DNA of 64,000 nt from UBA7236 sp044227505 (GTDB lineage: Bacteria; Bacteroidota; Bacteroidia; Chitinophagales; BACL12), in NCBI GenBank assembly GCA_044227505.1, contig JBGAWP010000003.1:61435-125434 (forward strand), in the 5' to 3' direction. The notes under the pieces are model-generated. The model saw nothing but the letters and a program-made list of their open reading frames with translations, was not told where the DNA came from and ran no database searches. The position numbers and the translations under genes are program-made. This document shows, piece by piece, positions 34,243 to 44,379 of the stretch. Position 1 is the stretch's first letter; each line of letters opens with the position of its first letter.

Positions 34243-35505
34243 TTATTTTTTTATAAATGCATCATATACTTCATTATTTCCGGATCTTACGCAGATCTGA
34301 TAGTACCCAGGAGCATAGTTTTCAAAATTGACCGTGTTATTACCGGCATATCCATCACCATTATAAATTATTTGTCCATAAATATTTCGGATAATGATCT
34401 CACTCTCAGTTACAGTGTTATCAATGGTGATATTTAAAATATTTGCTACCGGGTTAGGAAAGATATCAAGGGCAATTTCGGATTTTATATCCTCTACCGA
34501 AGAAATTACCCCGTTGTATTTTAATAAATGATTTTCGCCGCTTACGTCGAAAGTAGCAGCATATAAACTCCCTTTATAATATTCGAGATCAGATACAAAA
34601 TTCCCAAAAGTTCCATCACCAACAGCACTCCAGTTCTCACCATCCCAACGGGCTACATTTTTACATTCCACACCATCGGCCGCGGTAAAATCGCCCCCAA
34701 CATATAAATATTCTCCTACAACCAACAATGCTCTTGCCCCATTACCTCCACCTGTAAGACTTCCGCCTACATCCACCCATTCAGAACCATTCCATTTGGT
34801 GATATATCTTGCCGGTTCGGTAAGTGCATTAACTGCATATAATTCATCTTTATAGATCGCAAGCCGACCCCCTGCAGGAGCATTATCACCTAATTGCGAC
34901 CAGTATAAACCATCAAATTTGGAGATTCCAAGATCATCGGGACCTCCGCCAACAACCAATTCATCATTAAAAATGATAAAACCACCCGGACCATAATCAA
35001 AACCTTCACTGATAGACTCGTATTCACTTCCATTCCAAAAAGCTACATGGTTAAATATTGTTCCGGCATATTCCGTGAAATAACCGGAAATATAAAATGT
35101 AGATCCATTTACATCGATATAATATATATTGGAGTTAATATAATATTCATCACCTTCAAAAGTACTTCCATTCCATTCCATAACGAATCCGGGGCCATAA
35201 AATGCATTCACATATAAATTGCCCGCACATAACAATTTCCCATCATATACCGCCATATCTGAAATATCAGATCCTCCAATAAGAATAGTATTGTAATCAG
35301 AATATATACTTCCGTTCCATTCTGATAATAAATAACTGGTATTGCCTCCAACAGAAGTATAACTTCCTCCCACCATAAGTTTATCATTATAGGTTTGAAG
35401 TGAAATAACATGGCCGTTAATATCTCCACCCACCTGTTCCCATGTTTGGGTATGGGCAGAAATTACTGTACAAAAGATCAAGGTAACAACGAGGAATGGT
35501 TTCAT
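34243..35505 (-). CDS. T9SS-secreted beta-propeller-like protein
   Basis: A 420-aa protein with signal peptide (1-18). The main domain has six to seven repeats of the type WNGSxY, VGGDF/ISGYF and ELYA/KLLCAG, about 45 residues each, as in kelch/delta-60-like propellers. The T9SS type A domain starts at LDIFPNPVANILNI and ends DAFIKK. It is predicted to be exported to the surface. The binding partner is unknown. Confidence 0.85.
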   Translation of the reverse strand: MKPFLVVTLIFCTVISAHTQTWEQVGGDINGHVISLQTYNDKLMVGGSYTSVGGNTSYLLSEWNGSIYSDYNTILIGGSDISDMAVYDGKLLCAGNLYVNAFYGPGFVMEWNGSTFEGDEYYINSNIYYIDVNGSTFYISGYFTEYAGTIFNHVAFWNGSEYESISEGFDYGPGGFIIFNDELVVGGGPDDLGISKFDGLYWSQLGDNAPAGGRLAIYKDELYAVNALTEPARYITKWNGSEWVDVGGSLTGGGNGARALLVVGEYLYVGGDFTAADGVECKNVARWDGENWSAVGDGTFGNFVSDLEYYKGSLYAATFDVSGENHLLKYNGVISSVEDIKSEIALDIFPNPVANILNITIDNTVTESEIIIRNIYGQIIYNGDGYAGNNTVNFENYAPGYYQICVRSGNNEVYDAFIKK

Positions 35506-35524
35506 GGTTTTTTAAATTATATTA

Positions 35525-35532
35525 CAAAAGTA
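35525..35532 (-). promoter_or_regulatory. -7 element TACTTTTG
   Basis: Exact consensus on the minus strand, 19 nt before the ATG at 35505 of the propeller-protein gene. Confidence 0.6.
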
Positions 35533-35610
35533 ATAATTGGCCTATAAAAATTCAAAATCAAACTACTGGAATGATAGGATATTGTAATACCAAATTCCTA
35601 TTTTTACGCC

Positions 35611-36942
35611 GTGCTCCAACCTACAAAACCCACCTACCGTGAAGCATTTCAATTTTGGCTTAAATTGGGATGGATCAGTTTCGGAGGCCCCGCAGGGCAG
35701 ATCGCTATCATGCACGAATATCTCGTGGAAAAGAAAAAGTGGATCAGTGAGAAGAAATTTTTACACGCATTAAATTATTGTATGTTACTTCCCGGACCTG
35801 AAGCACAGCAACTTGCAACTTATACAGGATGGTTATTGCATGGCGTTAAAGGAGGATTAACAGCAGGCATCCTGTTTATTTTACCTTCTATATTTATTTT
35901 ACTTGGGTTAAGTATTATTTATGTACAATTTGGAAATATCCCCTGGGTTTATGCATTATTTGAAGGATTAAAACCGGCCGTAGTTGCTATAGTGCTCGTT
36001 GCCATGATTAAAATTGCAAAACGATCATTAAAAACTGCGATACATTATTTGGTTGCATTAATGAGTTTTGTGGGCATATTTTTTCTGAATATTCCTTTTC
36101 CATTAATTATTTTAGGCGCAATAATTCTCGCATTTTCTATAAAATGGTTGTATCCGAAATTATTTGAGGCAAAAACCAATAATAAAGAAACCGAGGATGA
36201 TGAAAAGGGATTTTATCTGACTACAAATTCTGTAATACCCGGAGCTGAATTCCATATATCAAAACTTTTTCGGCAGGTTGGAATTTTCATTGTGTTATGG
36301 ACTATCCCCTTATTAATTTTTTATTCAGCATCCGTGGATTTTCAATTTTGGAAAACACTGAGTTTGTTTTTTACCCAAGCCGCTTTTGTAACCTTTGGTG
36401 GGGCCTATGCTGTGTTACCCTATGTAGCCCAACAAGCCGTAGAAAATTTTCATTGGCTGAACAGCTTACAGATGATTGACGGGTTGGCACTCGGTGAAAC
36501 CACTCCCGGCCCGTTGATCATGGTGCTCTCTTTTGTTGGTTTTATGGGTGCTTATGGCCAGTTTGGTAATTCACTCCTGGCAGGAACTATTGGTTTATTT
36601 ACTACAACATATTACACATTTTTACCGTGTTTTTTATTCATTTTTGCAGGCGCACCGCTGATAGAGAAAACACAACAGAATAATGCGGTAAAGGTGGTTC
36701 TTAGTTTTGTTACGGCAGCAGTTACAGGTGTAGTACTTAATCTTACTATTTATTTTGCGGAAGCAGTATTATTTAACAAAAATCACAACTCCTTTAGTGA
36801 TATAAATTTCAGTGAACTCAATTTGATCAATCTGTTATGGATAGGCATTTCATTTATGGCACTTTATCGTTTTAAAACAGATATGATGTTATGGATTGGG
36901 ATAAGTGCTATTTTTGGGTTGATAAAATATTTCGTTTTGTAA
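35611..36942 (+). CDS. CHR-family (chromate-type) transporter, two-domain
   Basis: A 443-aa inner-membrane protein with two homologous CHR domains. The N-terminal copy has KLGWISFGGPAGQIAIMHEYLVE and LLPGPEAQQLATYTGWLLHG. The C-terminal copy has AAFVTFGGAYAVLPYVAQQAVE and ALGETTPGPLIMVLSFVGFMG. This is the long-chain ChrA layout. ChrA exports chromate; many homologues have other or unknown substrates, and no chrB regulator is adjacent. The start is GTG 35611, 4 nt after TATTTTTA, a one-mismatch -7 element. Confidence 0.92.
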   Translation: MLQPTKPTYREAFQFWLKLGWISFGGPAGQIAIMHEYLVEKKKWISEKKFLHALNYCMLLPGPEAQQLATYTGWLLHGVKGGLTAGILFILPSIFILLGLSIIYVQFGNIPWVYALFEGLKPAVVAIVLVAMIKIAKRSLKTAIHYLVALMSFVGIFFLNIPFPLIILGAIILAFSIKWLYPKLFEAKTNNKETEDDEKGFYLTTNSVIPGAEFHISKLFRQVGIFIVLWTIPLLIFYSASVDFQFWKTLSLFFTQAAFVTFGGAYAVLPYVAQQAVENFHWLNSLQMIDGLALGETTPGPLIMVLSFVGFMGAYGQFGNSLLAGTIGLFTTTYYTFLPCFLFIFAGAPLIEKTQQNNAVKVVLSFVTAAVTGVVLNLTIYFAEAVLFNKNHNSFSDINFSELNLINLLWIGISFMALYRFKTDMMLWIGISAIFGLIKYFVL

Positions 36943-36978
36943 TAACGGAATTCCTAATTTTATTCCCAATTACCAATT

Positions 36979-39477
36979 ATGCGCTATTTTAAAAGTTTTA
37001 TCACGCTTATCATTCCGGTTTTGCTCCTTTATTTCCTGAATAATGGCTTCGGCTCCTTTCCTCCACTTGGAAAGATCATGGATCCTGTGCATGGATTTAT
37101 GAGTAATGCTGAAACAAAAGCAGATCTCACCTCGAAAGACATCATCATACATGACAAAGAGATTAAAGGAAATGTGTACTTCGACGAGAGACTGGTTCCG
37201 CATATTTATGCGCAGGATGACCGATCACTCTATTTCTTACAAGGGTATGTAACAGCTCAAAACAGATTATGGCAAATGGATATTCAAACGCGTGCGGCCG
37301 GAGGAAGATTGAGTGAAATATTTGGTGAGCGATTTATTCCTTATGATCTTGAACAACGCAGAAAAGGAATGGTTTACGCAGCTGAAATAGCGGTGGAAGA
37401 ACTTAAAAAGGATCTTACTATGTTGAAATGTGTTCAGGCATATACAGATGGTGTTAATGCATTTTTAGGTTATGCAGAAAAAAATAATGATATAGGATTA
37501 AATTATGCTGATTATCCGATTGAATTTAAATTAATTAATTACAAACCCGAACCATGGACCTTATTAAAGACAGCATTATTGTTAAAATACATGGCAAATA
37601 CTTTAACAGGTTTTGATGACGACATGGAAACGACAAATTTATTAAAGTTATTAGGGGAAGAGGATTTTAATTTATTGTATCCCGATCGCCCTTCCGGAAT
37701 CGACCCAATAATACCATCGGAGAAAAAATATGATTTTAATTATATTCCGCGAGATACTCCGGATATAATTTATTCTCAAAATTACTACAAAAAGGTTATC
37801 GATATTTTTGAATCCCAACATGAAAAAAATGAGGTTGGCTCCAATAATTGGGTTGTTGGTTCGAACAAAACCAAAAACGGATTTCCCATATTATGTAATG
37901 ATCCGCATTTACAATTAAATCTTCCTTCCTTGTGGTATGAAGTGCAATTACATTCGCCCGATATAAATTGTTATGGTGTCTCATTACCCGGAGCACCGGC
38001 CATTGTGATTGGTTTTAACGATAGTATAGCCTGGGGTGTAACCAATGCTCAGGTAGATGTGCGCGATTGGTATACCATGGAATTTAAAGACGCAAAAAGG
38101 CAGGAATATAAATATGGTGAGGAATGGAAAAAAACCAACAGTAGAGTGGAAACTATAATGGTAAAAAATGGAGAGCCTATAATTGACACTGTGATCTACA
38201 CACATTATGGTCCGGTAGTGTACGAAGGAAAGGAAACCTTCATGGACGATAAAAAACATCCTGAAATTACACAAAGGGCAAATCTGGTAATGCGATGGAC
38301 AGCACATCTTCCTTCCGAAGAAATAAAAACCTTTTATTTATTAAATCGCGCTAAAAATTATGATGATTACCGCAATGCAATAAGTTATTTTGATTGCCCG
38401 GGACAAAATTTCATTTTCGGTTCGCATGGTGGAGATATTGCTATTACTCAACAAGGAAAATTTCCAATTAAATATCCGGGTGAAGGACGGTTCATTTTGA
38501 ATGGAAGCGATCCGAGGGATGATTATAAATATTTTATTCCCGACGAACAAAATCCCACCATAAAAAATCCTGCAAGAGGTTTTTGTTCCTCCGCAAACCA
38601 GCATCCAACCGATTCCACTTATCCTTTTTACTACACCAGTTTTGATTTTGAATTTTATCGCAATCGTGTCATTAATAATGAATTAACGAGAATGCAGAAT
38701 ATTACTTTAGAGGATATGCAAAATTTACAGCAGAATAATTTTAATATGCTGGCAAGTGAGGTGTTACCAAAATTAATTAGTCAAGTAATGGATCCACTTT
38801 TGATAAGCGAAAGGAATTTAGAAACCTATGTTAGTGTATATAATACACTATCTAAATGGAATTATTACAACCATGCTGATTCTTTAGCTCCCACCTATTT
38901 TCAAATTTGGTGGGATACCCTGTACGACTTGATGTGGGACGAAATGTATGATGAAAAAATAGCTTTTGTAAAACCCAATTTTTATAATACAGCTCATGCT
39001 ATTAATACATTTCCGGAGGATTATAAATATTTTAATGTAATTGCAACTTCTGATCGCAACGAAACACTTAAAGATATTGTGAGGAAAAGTTTTAATGTTT
39101 TAATAACAACGGTTGATTCTTTAAATAAGGAAGATGGATCACAATTAGTATGGTACCTGCATAAGGGAACTGACATCATGCACATCAGTCAGATTCCCGC
39201 ATTCAGCAGAACAGATATTCACAACGGAGGGTATAGAAATATTGTAAATGCAACCAGTGAAACCCATGGTCCGAGTTGGAGAATGGTGGTTGAATTATCT
39301 GATCCGATAAAGGCTTATGGAGTTTATCCCGGAGGACAATCGGGCAATCCCGGATCTATCTACTTTGATAATTTTGTAGATACCTGGGCAGCGGGGAAAT
39401 ACAATATTTTAAATTTTTATAAAGAGGAAACAGAAGCAAAGAAAAACGCTAAATTCACTTTAAGTTTTAAGGGATGA
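36979..39477 (+). CDS. Penicillin acylase family (S45) N-terminal-Ser hydrolase
   Basis: An 832-aa preproenzyme with an N-terminal hydrophobic signal or anchor (FKSFITLIIPVLLLYFL). The alpha region is followed by the autoprocessing site G287/S288 in VGSNNWVVG. Ser288 would become the beta-chain N-terminal nucleophile. Conserved downstream motifs include CNDPHLQLNLPSLWYEVQLH, GAPAIVIGFNDSIAWGVTNA and THYGPV. The family cleaves amides such as beta-lactam side chains or acyl-homoserine lactones. Substrate prediction is not possible here. A small membrane-protein gene overlaps its stop by 4 nt. Confidence 0.93.
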   Translation: MRYFKSFITLIIPVLLLYFLNNGFGSFPPLGKIMDPVHGFMSNAETKADLTSKDIIIHDKEIKGNVYFDERLVPHIYAQDDRSLYFLQGYVTAQNRLWQMDIQTRAAGGRLSEIFGERFIPYDLEQRRKGMVYAAEIAVEELKKDLTMLKCVQAYTDGVNAFLGYAEKNNDIGLNYADYPIEFKLINYKPEPWTLLKTALLLKYMANTLTGFDDDMETTNLLKLLGEEDFNLLYPDRPSGIDPIIPSEKKYDFNYIPRDTPDIIYSQNYYKKVIDIFESQHEKNEVGSNNWVVGSNKTKNGFPILCNDPHLQLNLPSLWYEVQLHSPDINCYGVSLPGAPAIVIGFNDSIAWGVTNAQVDVRDWYTMEFKDAKRQEYKYGEEWKKTNSRVETIMVKNGEPIIDTVIYTHYGPVVYEGKETFMDDKKHPEITQRANLVMRWTAHLPSEEIKTFYLLNRAKNYDDYRNAISYFDCPGQNFIFGSHGGDIAITQQGKFPIKYPGEGRFILNGSDPRDDYKYFIPDEQNPTIKNPARGFCSSANQHPTDSTYPFYYTSFDFEFYRNRVINNELTRMQNITLEDMQNLQQNNFNMLASEVLPKLISQVMDPLLISERNLETYVSVYNTLSKWNYYNHADSLAPTYFQIWWDTLYDLMWDEMYDEKIAFVKPNFYNTAHAINTFPEDYKYFNVIATSDRNETLKDIVRKSFNVLITTVDSLNKEDGSQLVWYLHKGTDIMHISQIPAFSRTDIHNGGYRNIVNATSETHGPSWRMVVELSDPIKAYGVYPGGQSGNPGSIYFDNFVDTWAAGKYNILNFYKEETEAKKNAKFTLSFKG

Positions 39478-39821
39478 AGAAATTTTGGATCAATATATTG
39501 ATTGGAATTGTAATTTGTTTTTTAGCCCAAACCTATTTACAACAATGGTGGATATTTGCGCTAATTACTTTTATTATTTCCCTTATGCTACCCTATAGTT
39601 CAGGGATACGCAGTTTTTTTGCCGGATTATTGATGGTATTTATTACCTGGATGATATTATATATTTTTAAAGATATGGCAAATGATTCTGTGATGAGCGA
39701 TAAAATAGCTAATTTATTTTCCCTGAAAAGTAATAATTGGTTATTTGTGATCGCATCATTAATAATGGGACTTATCGGAGGCCTCACCTCTTTATCAGCA
39801 TTCTTTCTTCGCAAAAAATAA
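39474..39821 (+). CDS. Small membrane protein coupled to the acylase gene
   Basis: A 115-aa protein with four hydrophobic segments (FWINILIGIVICFLAQTYL, WWIFALITFIISLML, FFAGLLMVFITWMILYIF, WLFVIASLIMGLIGGLTSLS) and a basic tail. Its ATG overlaps the acylase TGA (ATGA), implying translational coupling. The family is unknown to me. It may support folding or localisation of the acylase, but that is only inferred from the overlap. Confidence 0.75.
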   Translation: MKKFWINILIGIVICFLAQTYLQQWWIFALITFIISLMLPYSSGIRSFFAGLLMVFITWMILYIFKDMANDSVMSDKIANLFSLKSNNWLFVIASLIMGLIGGLTSLSAFFLRKK

Positions 39822-39826
39822 TCTTC

Positions 39827-40726
39827 ATGTTTATATACGACATTGTATTATTAACCGAGGACAGATATTATAAACCTCCCGTTCAAACGGATTATATAAA
39901 AAATGTATTGTTGGATGACAAAATTTTAACTTCAGCACTACAAAAAGAGGGCCTTCGGGTAACACGTAAAAGCTGGAGCGATCCTGATTTTGATTGGTCT
40001 ACTGCCAGATATGCATTTTTCAGAACCACCTGGGATTATTTTGTGCGATTTGATGAATTCCAAAATTGGTTGAATACTACATCACAAAAAACAACCTTTA
40101 TCAATTCACTGCAATTGATAAGATGGAATATGGACAAACACTATTTTATTGATTTAAATAAAAAAGGAATTCACACTGTGGAAACCTATTTTATTGAAAG
40201 AAACACAAATACCACCCTTGCAGCAATTTATAAAGATCAAAAAAATGAACATAACATAATAAAACCGGCAGTTTCTGGTACGGCGAGACATACCTACAAA
40301 TTAAATAGTTCCAACATCGCCGAACATGAACATATATTTCAACAATTAATTAAAGAAGAAACTATGTTATTACAACCCTTCCAAAATGAAATTTTGGTGA
40401 AGGGCGAAGTGGCCATGATGGTTATAGGTGGAAAATTCACACATGCCGTACTAAAAAAAACAAAATCCGGTGATTTTCGTGTGCAGGACGATTTTGGTGG
40501 AACCTTGCATGATTATTCGCCTTCTCCGGAGGAAATAGTATTTGCTGAAAAGGCAGTTTTGGCATGTTCAGAATTACCGCTTTATGCGAGAGTTGATATT
40601 TTGCGCGACAATACCGGTGAGCTTGCAATTATGGAATTAGAAATAATTGAGCCGGAAATGTGGTTCAGACGCCATCCGCAAGCTGCTGATATTCTTGCGA
40701 AGGAAATAAAAAGAACAAGATTCTGA
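39827..40726 (+). CDS. ATP-grasp domain protein
   Basis: From ATG 39827 (6 nt after the upstream stop) the product is 299 aa. The N-terminal part (FIYDIVLLTEDRYY, YAFFRTTWDYFVRFDEF) and the ATP-grasp core (NIIKPAVSGTARHTYKL, LLQPFQNEILVKGEVAMMVI, ELPLYARVDILRD, IMELEIIEPEMWFR with metal-binding Glu residues) resemble RimK/glutathione-synthetase-like ligases found in many Bacteroidota. The amino acid or peptide joined is unknown. It is probably in the acylase operon. Confidence 0.85.
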   Translation: MFIYDIVLLTEDRYYKPPVQTDYIKNVLLDDKILTSALQKEGLRVTRKSWSDPDFDWSTARYAFFRTTWDYFVRFDEFQNWLNTTSQKTTFINSLQLIRWNMDKHYFIDLNKKGIHTVETYFIERNTNTTLAAIYKDQKNEHNIIKPAVSGTARHTYKLNSSNIAEHEHIFQQLIKEETMLLQPFQNEILVKGEVAMMVIGGKFTHAVLKKTKSGDFRVQDDFGGTLHDYSPSPEEIVFAEKAVLACSELPLYARVDILRDNTGELAIMELEIIEPEMWFRRHPQAADILAKEIKRTRF

Positions 40727-40806
40727 TCACAACAAAATTTAGATATTTGTAATTACAGCCCGTTGTTTCCAAATATCGTCTTCAAAAAAATAAATATCTT
40801 TATCCT

Positions 40807-42744
40807 ATGAAAAAAATTGCCACTCTCCTGTTTTGTTCATTGGTTACTTTCGGAATTTCAGCACAGGTTTCTTCTGATTATACAGTGCGTGTTTCTGCAA
40901 CATATACAGAATCTCCTCCAACTATTACTTTAAATTGGCCGTTAAAGCCAACTGCTATTGAGTACTTGCTTTATAAAAAATCAAAAGAGGAAAGTAATTG
41001 GGGAGCATCCATTGCCACTTTGGATCCAACTGCAACAAGTTTTACTGATACAGATGTTTTGCTCGATTCCTTATATGAATATAAAATCTATTGCTCTAAT
41101 AACACCGGGATAAATTCATTTGGATATATTCTTGCCGGTATAAAAATTCACGCAACAGATTATCGGGGTAATTGCCTTTTAGTAGTGGACACAACTATTA
41201 CCTCAACGATGGAAAATGAACTTTATCGTTTAATGCAGGATATTTCAGGTGATGGATGGGGAATTAAAAGAATTAATGTTGCCAGAGATCAGACACCTGA
41301 TCATGTAAAAAATTTAATAACCACTGAAGCAACAGCGGATCCGGAATTACAGTGTGTGTTTTTATTTGGTCGCGTTCCGGTTTTGTACTCCGGGAATTTT
41401 AATCCCGATGGCCACCCCGATCACCAGGGCGCATGGCCGGCTGATGCAATTTATGGTGATATTGACGCAGAATATACCGATGTAACCATAAATAATACAG
41501 TTGCCTCCAGACCGGAGAATTGGAATATTCCCGGTGATGGTAAATTGGATCAGACCTCTTTAATTTCGAAAGTGGAGTTACAAATTGCACGAGTTGATCT
41601 TTCCAATATGCCCTCATTTCTCTTAACAGAAGATGTTCTCTTAAAAAATTATCTCAACAGTGATCATGCATTTAGAAATGGAAATATAGCGGTGCAGGAA
41701 CGAGCCTTAATTGATGATAATTTTGGAGCATTTGGTGGTGAAGCTTTTGCAAGTTCAGGATGGAGAAATTTTGCTCCTATGTTTGGTGCAGAAAATACTT
41801 TTGAAATGGATTATTTTTCCACGCTTTATTCAGAGAATTATTTATGGAGTTATGGTTGCGGAGGTGGATGGTTTCAGGGAGCAGGAGGCGTTGGGTCCAC
41901 TACGGATTTTACTCTGGACACGGTGAATACAATTTTCACGATGTTATTCGGCAGTTATTTTGGAGATTGGGATGCAACGGATGATTTTTTGCGCGCACCT
42001 CTTGCTTCAGGAATAACATTGACAAATTGTTGGGCTGGTCGTCCGCATTGGCAATTTCATCAGATGGTATTGGGAGAAAATATCGGATATTGCACAAGAA
42101 ACACGCAAAATAATACAAGTTTATATGTGGCAAATATTTTTCCTCATACTGTTCATATTGCCTTAATGGGAGATCCTACCTTACGGATGCACACAGTAAA
42201 ACCGGTTGGTGATGTAACTTGTTCTATTGCAACCGGAATTGACAATGCAATAGGTATTGATTACACAAATTCATCTGACCCGAATGTTTTGGGTTATTAT
42301 GTATACAGAAGTGAAACGGAATTCGGAAAATATACGCGCATCACTGATGAATTGATTAATTATTCTCCCTATGTGGATGAATCTCCAATAAACGGAACTA
42401 ATTTTTATATGGTAAAAGCCGTTGCTTTAAAAGAAACACCAAGTGGCAGTTATTATAATACCAGTACAGGTATTACTGATTCTATAACCATTGAATTTAC
42501 AGAAATAGAAAATTTCTCAAAAAACAATTTTACAGTTCATCCAAATCCTGCATCGGAATATATTACCATTTCTTGTCCGGTAGAGTTGATTGGTGAAATA
42601 ATAAGTATAAACGATGTTACAGGAAAGGAAATATATAAGCTGCAATGTACAACAACAGATCAAATGATCAATATAACCGGATTGTCGCGTGGAATATATT
42701 TTCTTACCATTAAAGGCCAAACCCGTAAACTCATTTTACAATAA
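40807..42744 (+). CDS. T9SS-secreted protein with Fn3 domains and C25-like region
   Basis: A 645-aa protein with signal peptide (1-19) and a fibronectin type III-like domain (about 25-110). A central region resembles the gingipain-type C25 fold (CLLVVDTTI, CVFLFGRVPVLYSGNFNPDG, HPDHQGAWPADAIYGDIDAE, ITLTNCWAGRPHWQFH, IALMGDPTLRMH). A second Fn3-like segment (YYVYRSETEFGKYTRI) and a T9SS domain (FTVHPNPASEYITI to KLILQ) follow. I could not align a catalytic His/Cys pair with certainty, so it may be an inactive C25 relative. A TATCTTTA near-match to the -7 box lies at 40795-40802. Confidence 0.75.
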   Translation: MKKIATLLFCSLVTFGISAQVSSDYTVRVSATYTESPPTITLNWPLKPTAIEYLLYKKSKEESNWGASIATLDPTATSFTDTDVLLDSLYEYKIYCSNNTGINSFGYILAGIKIHATDYRGNCLLVVDTTITSTMENELYRLMQDISGDGWGIKRINVARDQTPDHVKNLITTEATADPELQCVFLFGRVPVLYSGNFNPDGHPDHQGAWPADAIYGDIDAEYTDVTINNTVASRPENWNIPGDGKLDQTSLISKVELQIARVDLSNMPSFLLTEDVLLKNYLNSDHAFRNGNIAVQERALIDDNFGAFGGEAFASSGWRNFAPMFGAENTFEMDYFSTLYSENYLWSYGCGGGWFQGAGGVGSTTDFTLDTVNTIFTMLFGSYFGDWDATDDFLRAPLASGITLTNCWAGRPHWQFHQMVLGENIGYCTRNTQNNTSLYVANIFPHTVHIALMGDPTLRMHTVKPVGDVTCSIATGIDNAIGIDYTNSSDPNVLGYYVYRSETEFGKYTRITDELINYSPYVDESPINGTNFYMVKAVALKETPSGSYYNTSTGITDSITIEFTEIENFSKNNFTVHPNPASEYITISCPVELIGEIISINDVTGKEIYKLQCTTTDQMINITGLSRGIYFLTIKGQTRKLILQ

Positions 42745-42857
42745 GTCTGATTTCACTGATCGTTTCTACTAATTTTCAATACCATCTCCATTCCTCTTCG
42801 CAGGTCAGATAATAAGTGGCCTGCTGGCAAGCAAGATCAGGAATAGGTATTTTGTCT

Positions 42858-42865
42858 TATTTTTG
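42858..42865 (+). promoter_or_regulatory. -7 element TATTTTTG before the acyltransferase gene
   Basis: Exact consensus ending 5 nt before ATG 42871; a leaderless mRNA is predicted. Confidence 0.6.
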
Positions 42866-42870
42866 CACGA

Positions 42871-43740
42871 ATGCAAGCTATTGGTTTCTTCTTATTATTG
42901 CCTTTGATCTATTTTATCTCCATTTTACCCTCCTTTGTATTGAGAGGGATCAGCAGTTTTGCTTGCTTTTTTGTTTTCAGGGTATGGCGATACAGAAGAA
43001 AGGTTGTAAGCCAAAATTTGCACAATGCTTTTCCGGAAAAGTCGGAGGAGGAAATCTGGCAGATCACTAAAAAGTTCTATATGATACTAACGGATACCCT
43101 ATTTGAAAGTATCAAAGCTCTTACCCTTTCGCATAAAAAACTCAAACTTAAATGTTCCATAAAAAATTATGATCTTGTTCATGAGTCTATTGTAAAGGGT
43201 AGAAATATTATGCTGGTGCCCGGACATTATGGAAATTGGGAATGGGCAGGAGGTTCCATGGCTGTGCATGCTGAAATGCCGATGAAAGCAGCCTTTAAAC
43301 CACTGTCGAATAAATATTTTAATTGGCTTGCAGTTAAATCCCGAACACGGTTAAAAATCGTGCTCATCCCGAAGCGACAATTATTAAAGCACCTAGCTGA
43401 TCATGCAAACGAACAAACCATGCTTGTATTAATTGCTGATCAATCGCCAAATCCAAAGGAGCATTATTGGGTTAAATTTTTAAATCAGGATACCGCTGTT
43501 GTAACGGGCATGGAAAAAATTGCACGACAGTATAACTATGTTGTTTATTATGCAACCATTCACTGGTTAAAAAGAGGTCGATATCAGATCACCTATAAAT
43601 TATTAACTGATGATCCTAATTCACTTCCTCCACAAAAACTTACTGCAATGTTTATGGATGAATTAGAAAAGGACATTATTGCCCATCCTGCACCCTATTT
43701 ATGGTCGCACAGAAGATGGAAATTAAAAAAACCGAATTGA
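42871..43740 (+). CDS. LpxL/HtrB-type lipid A acyltransferase
   Basis: A 289-aa inner-membrane enzyme with an N-terminal membrane helix (FFLLLPLIYFISILPSFVL). The catalytic HX4E motif is HYGNWE, and the acceptor-binding block is LIADQSPNPKEHYWVKFLNQ with TGMEKIARQ. The C-terminal PAPYLWSHRRWK is typical of the family, which adds secondary acyl chains to lipid A. Its length is slightly short of E. coli LpxL (306 aa), as is common in Bacteroidota. The gene is followed by the large palindrome array. Confidence 0.92.
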   Translation: MQAIGFFLLLPLIYFISILPSFVLRGISSFACFFVFRVWRYRRKVVSQNLHNAFPEKSEEEIWQITKKFYMILTDTLFESIKALTLSHKKLKLKCSIKNYDLVHESIVKGRNIMLVPGHYGNWEWAGGSMAVHAEMPMKAAFKPLSNKYFNWLAVKSRTRLKIVLIPKRQLLKHLADHANEQTMLVLIADQSPNPKEHYWVKFLNQDTAVVTGMEKIARQYNYVVYYATIHWLKRGRYQITYKLLTDDPNSLPPQKLTAMFMDELEKDIIAHPAPYLWSHRRWKLKKPN

Positions 43741-43835
43741 AACGATAAATTTCGTTTTGAATAAAAGCACTTCTAATTAACACCCACATTTCCTTCACTA
43801 CTTTAAATAGTTTTCTCCTATTAATGCAACGTAAA

Positions 43836-43906
43836 TTGGGCTAAAGCCCGAACTACACTATGCCACTTACCCACCGGCTGAAGCCGGGGGTTATTGTTGT
43901 TTTATT
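43836..43906. repeat. Palindrome array: left module A
   Basis: TTGGGCTAAAGCCCG (43836-43850), a 23-nt spacer, the hairpin CCGGCTGAAGCCGG (43874-43887) and then TTATTGTTGTTTTAT. The same module with the same 23-nt spacing recurs at 44380. A degraded copy with GGCTAAAACTC and AAGCCGCATGATTAAGCGG plus TTATTGTTGTTTTAT occupies about 43949-44015. Confidence 0.85.
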
Positions 43907-44089
43907 CTTTCGATTTTTGAAAAACAAAACCGTTTATACACTGTAAATTAGGCTAAAACTCATGGAAGTAAATTCTTTTAAGCCGCATGATTAAGCGGTG
44001 GTTATTGTTGTTTTATATCTGTTAATTTTTATCACAGCGATAATTTTTATTAATACAGGGCATGTTTTTATATGATAAATAATCTTAAC

Positions 44090-44284
44090 CAATCACCGTC
44101 GGTTTAACGCACGGATTTTTACCCATAATTGTGAGTTTAACGCAGAGGATTTTTCCAATAACCCATGGTTATTACCCACGTATTTTTTACCAATAACCAT
44201 GGGTTTTAAATCATAAATTCATACCAATAACCGTGAATTTTAAACCGCAAATTCCCATCAATAACCGTGGGTTTTAACCCACGG
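44090..44284. repeat. Palindrome array: tandem CAATAACC units, block A
   Basis: Five to six degenerate units of about 35 bp share CAATAACCRTGGGTTTTAAA followed by an AT-rich tail. Units start near 44089, 44155, 44190, 44225 and 44259. The array ends in the perfect 20-bp palindrome CCGTGGGTTTTAACCCACGG (44265-44284). Confidence 0.8.
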
Positions 44285-44320
44285 ATAATATGACGAAAAC
44301 GCTATCGGGCTTTAGCCCAA
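44265..44320. repeat. Palindrome array: right module A
   Basis: CCGTGGGTTTTAACCCACGG (44265-44284), a 21-nt spacer and CGGGCTTTAGCCCAA (44306-44320). The last element is the exact reverse complement of the element that opens left module A, so block A is bounded by inverted 15-mers 455 bp apart. Confidence 0.85.
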
Positions 44321-44379
44321 AAAAAGGCATTGATGGAGGATTAATGTCTGAATTCTTGGAATTGCACTTTCAGATAAAA

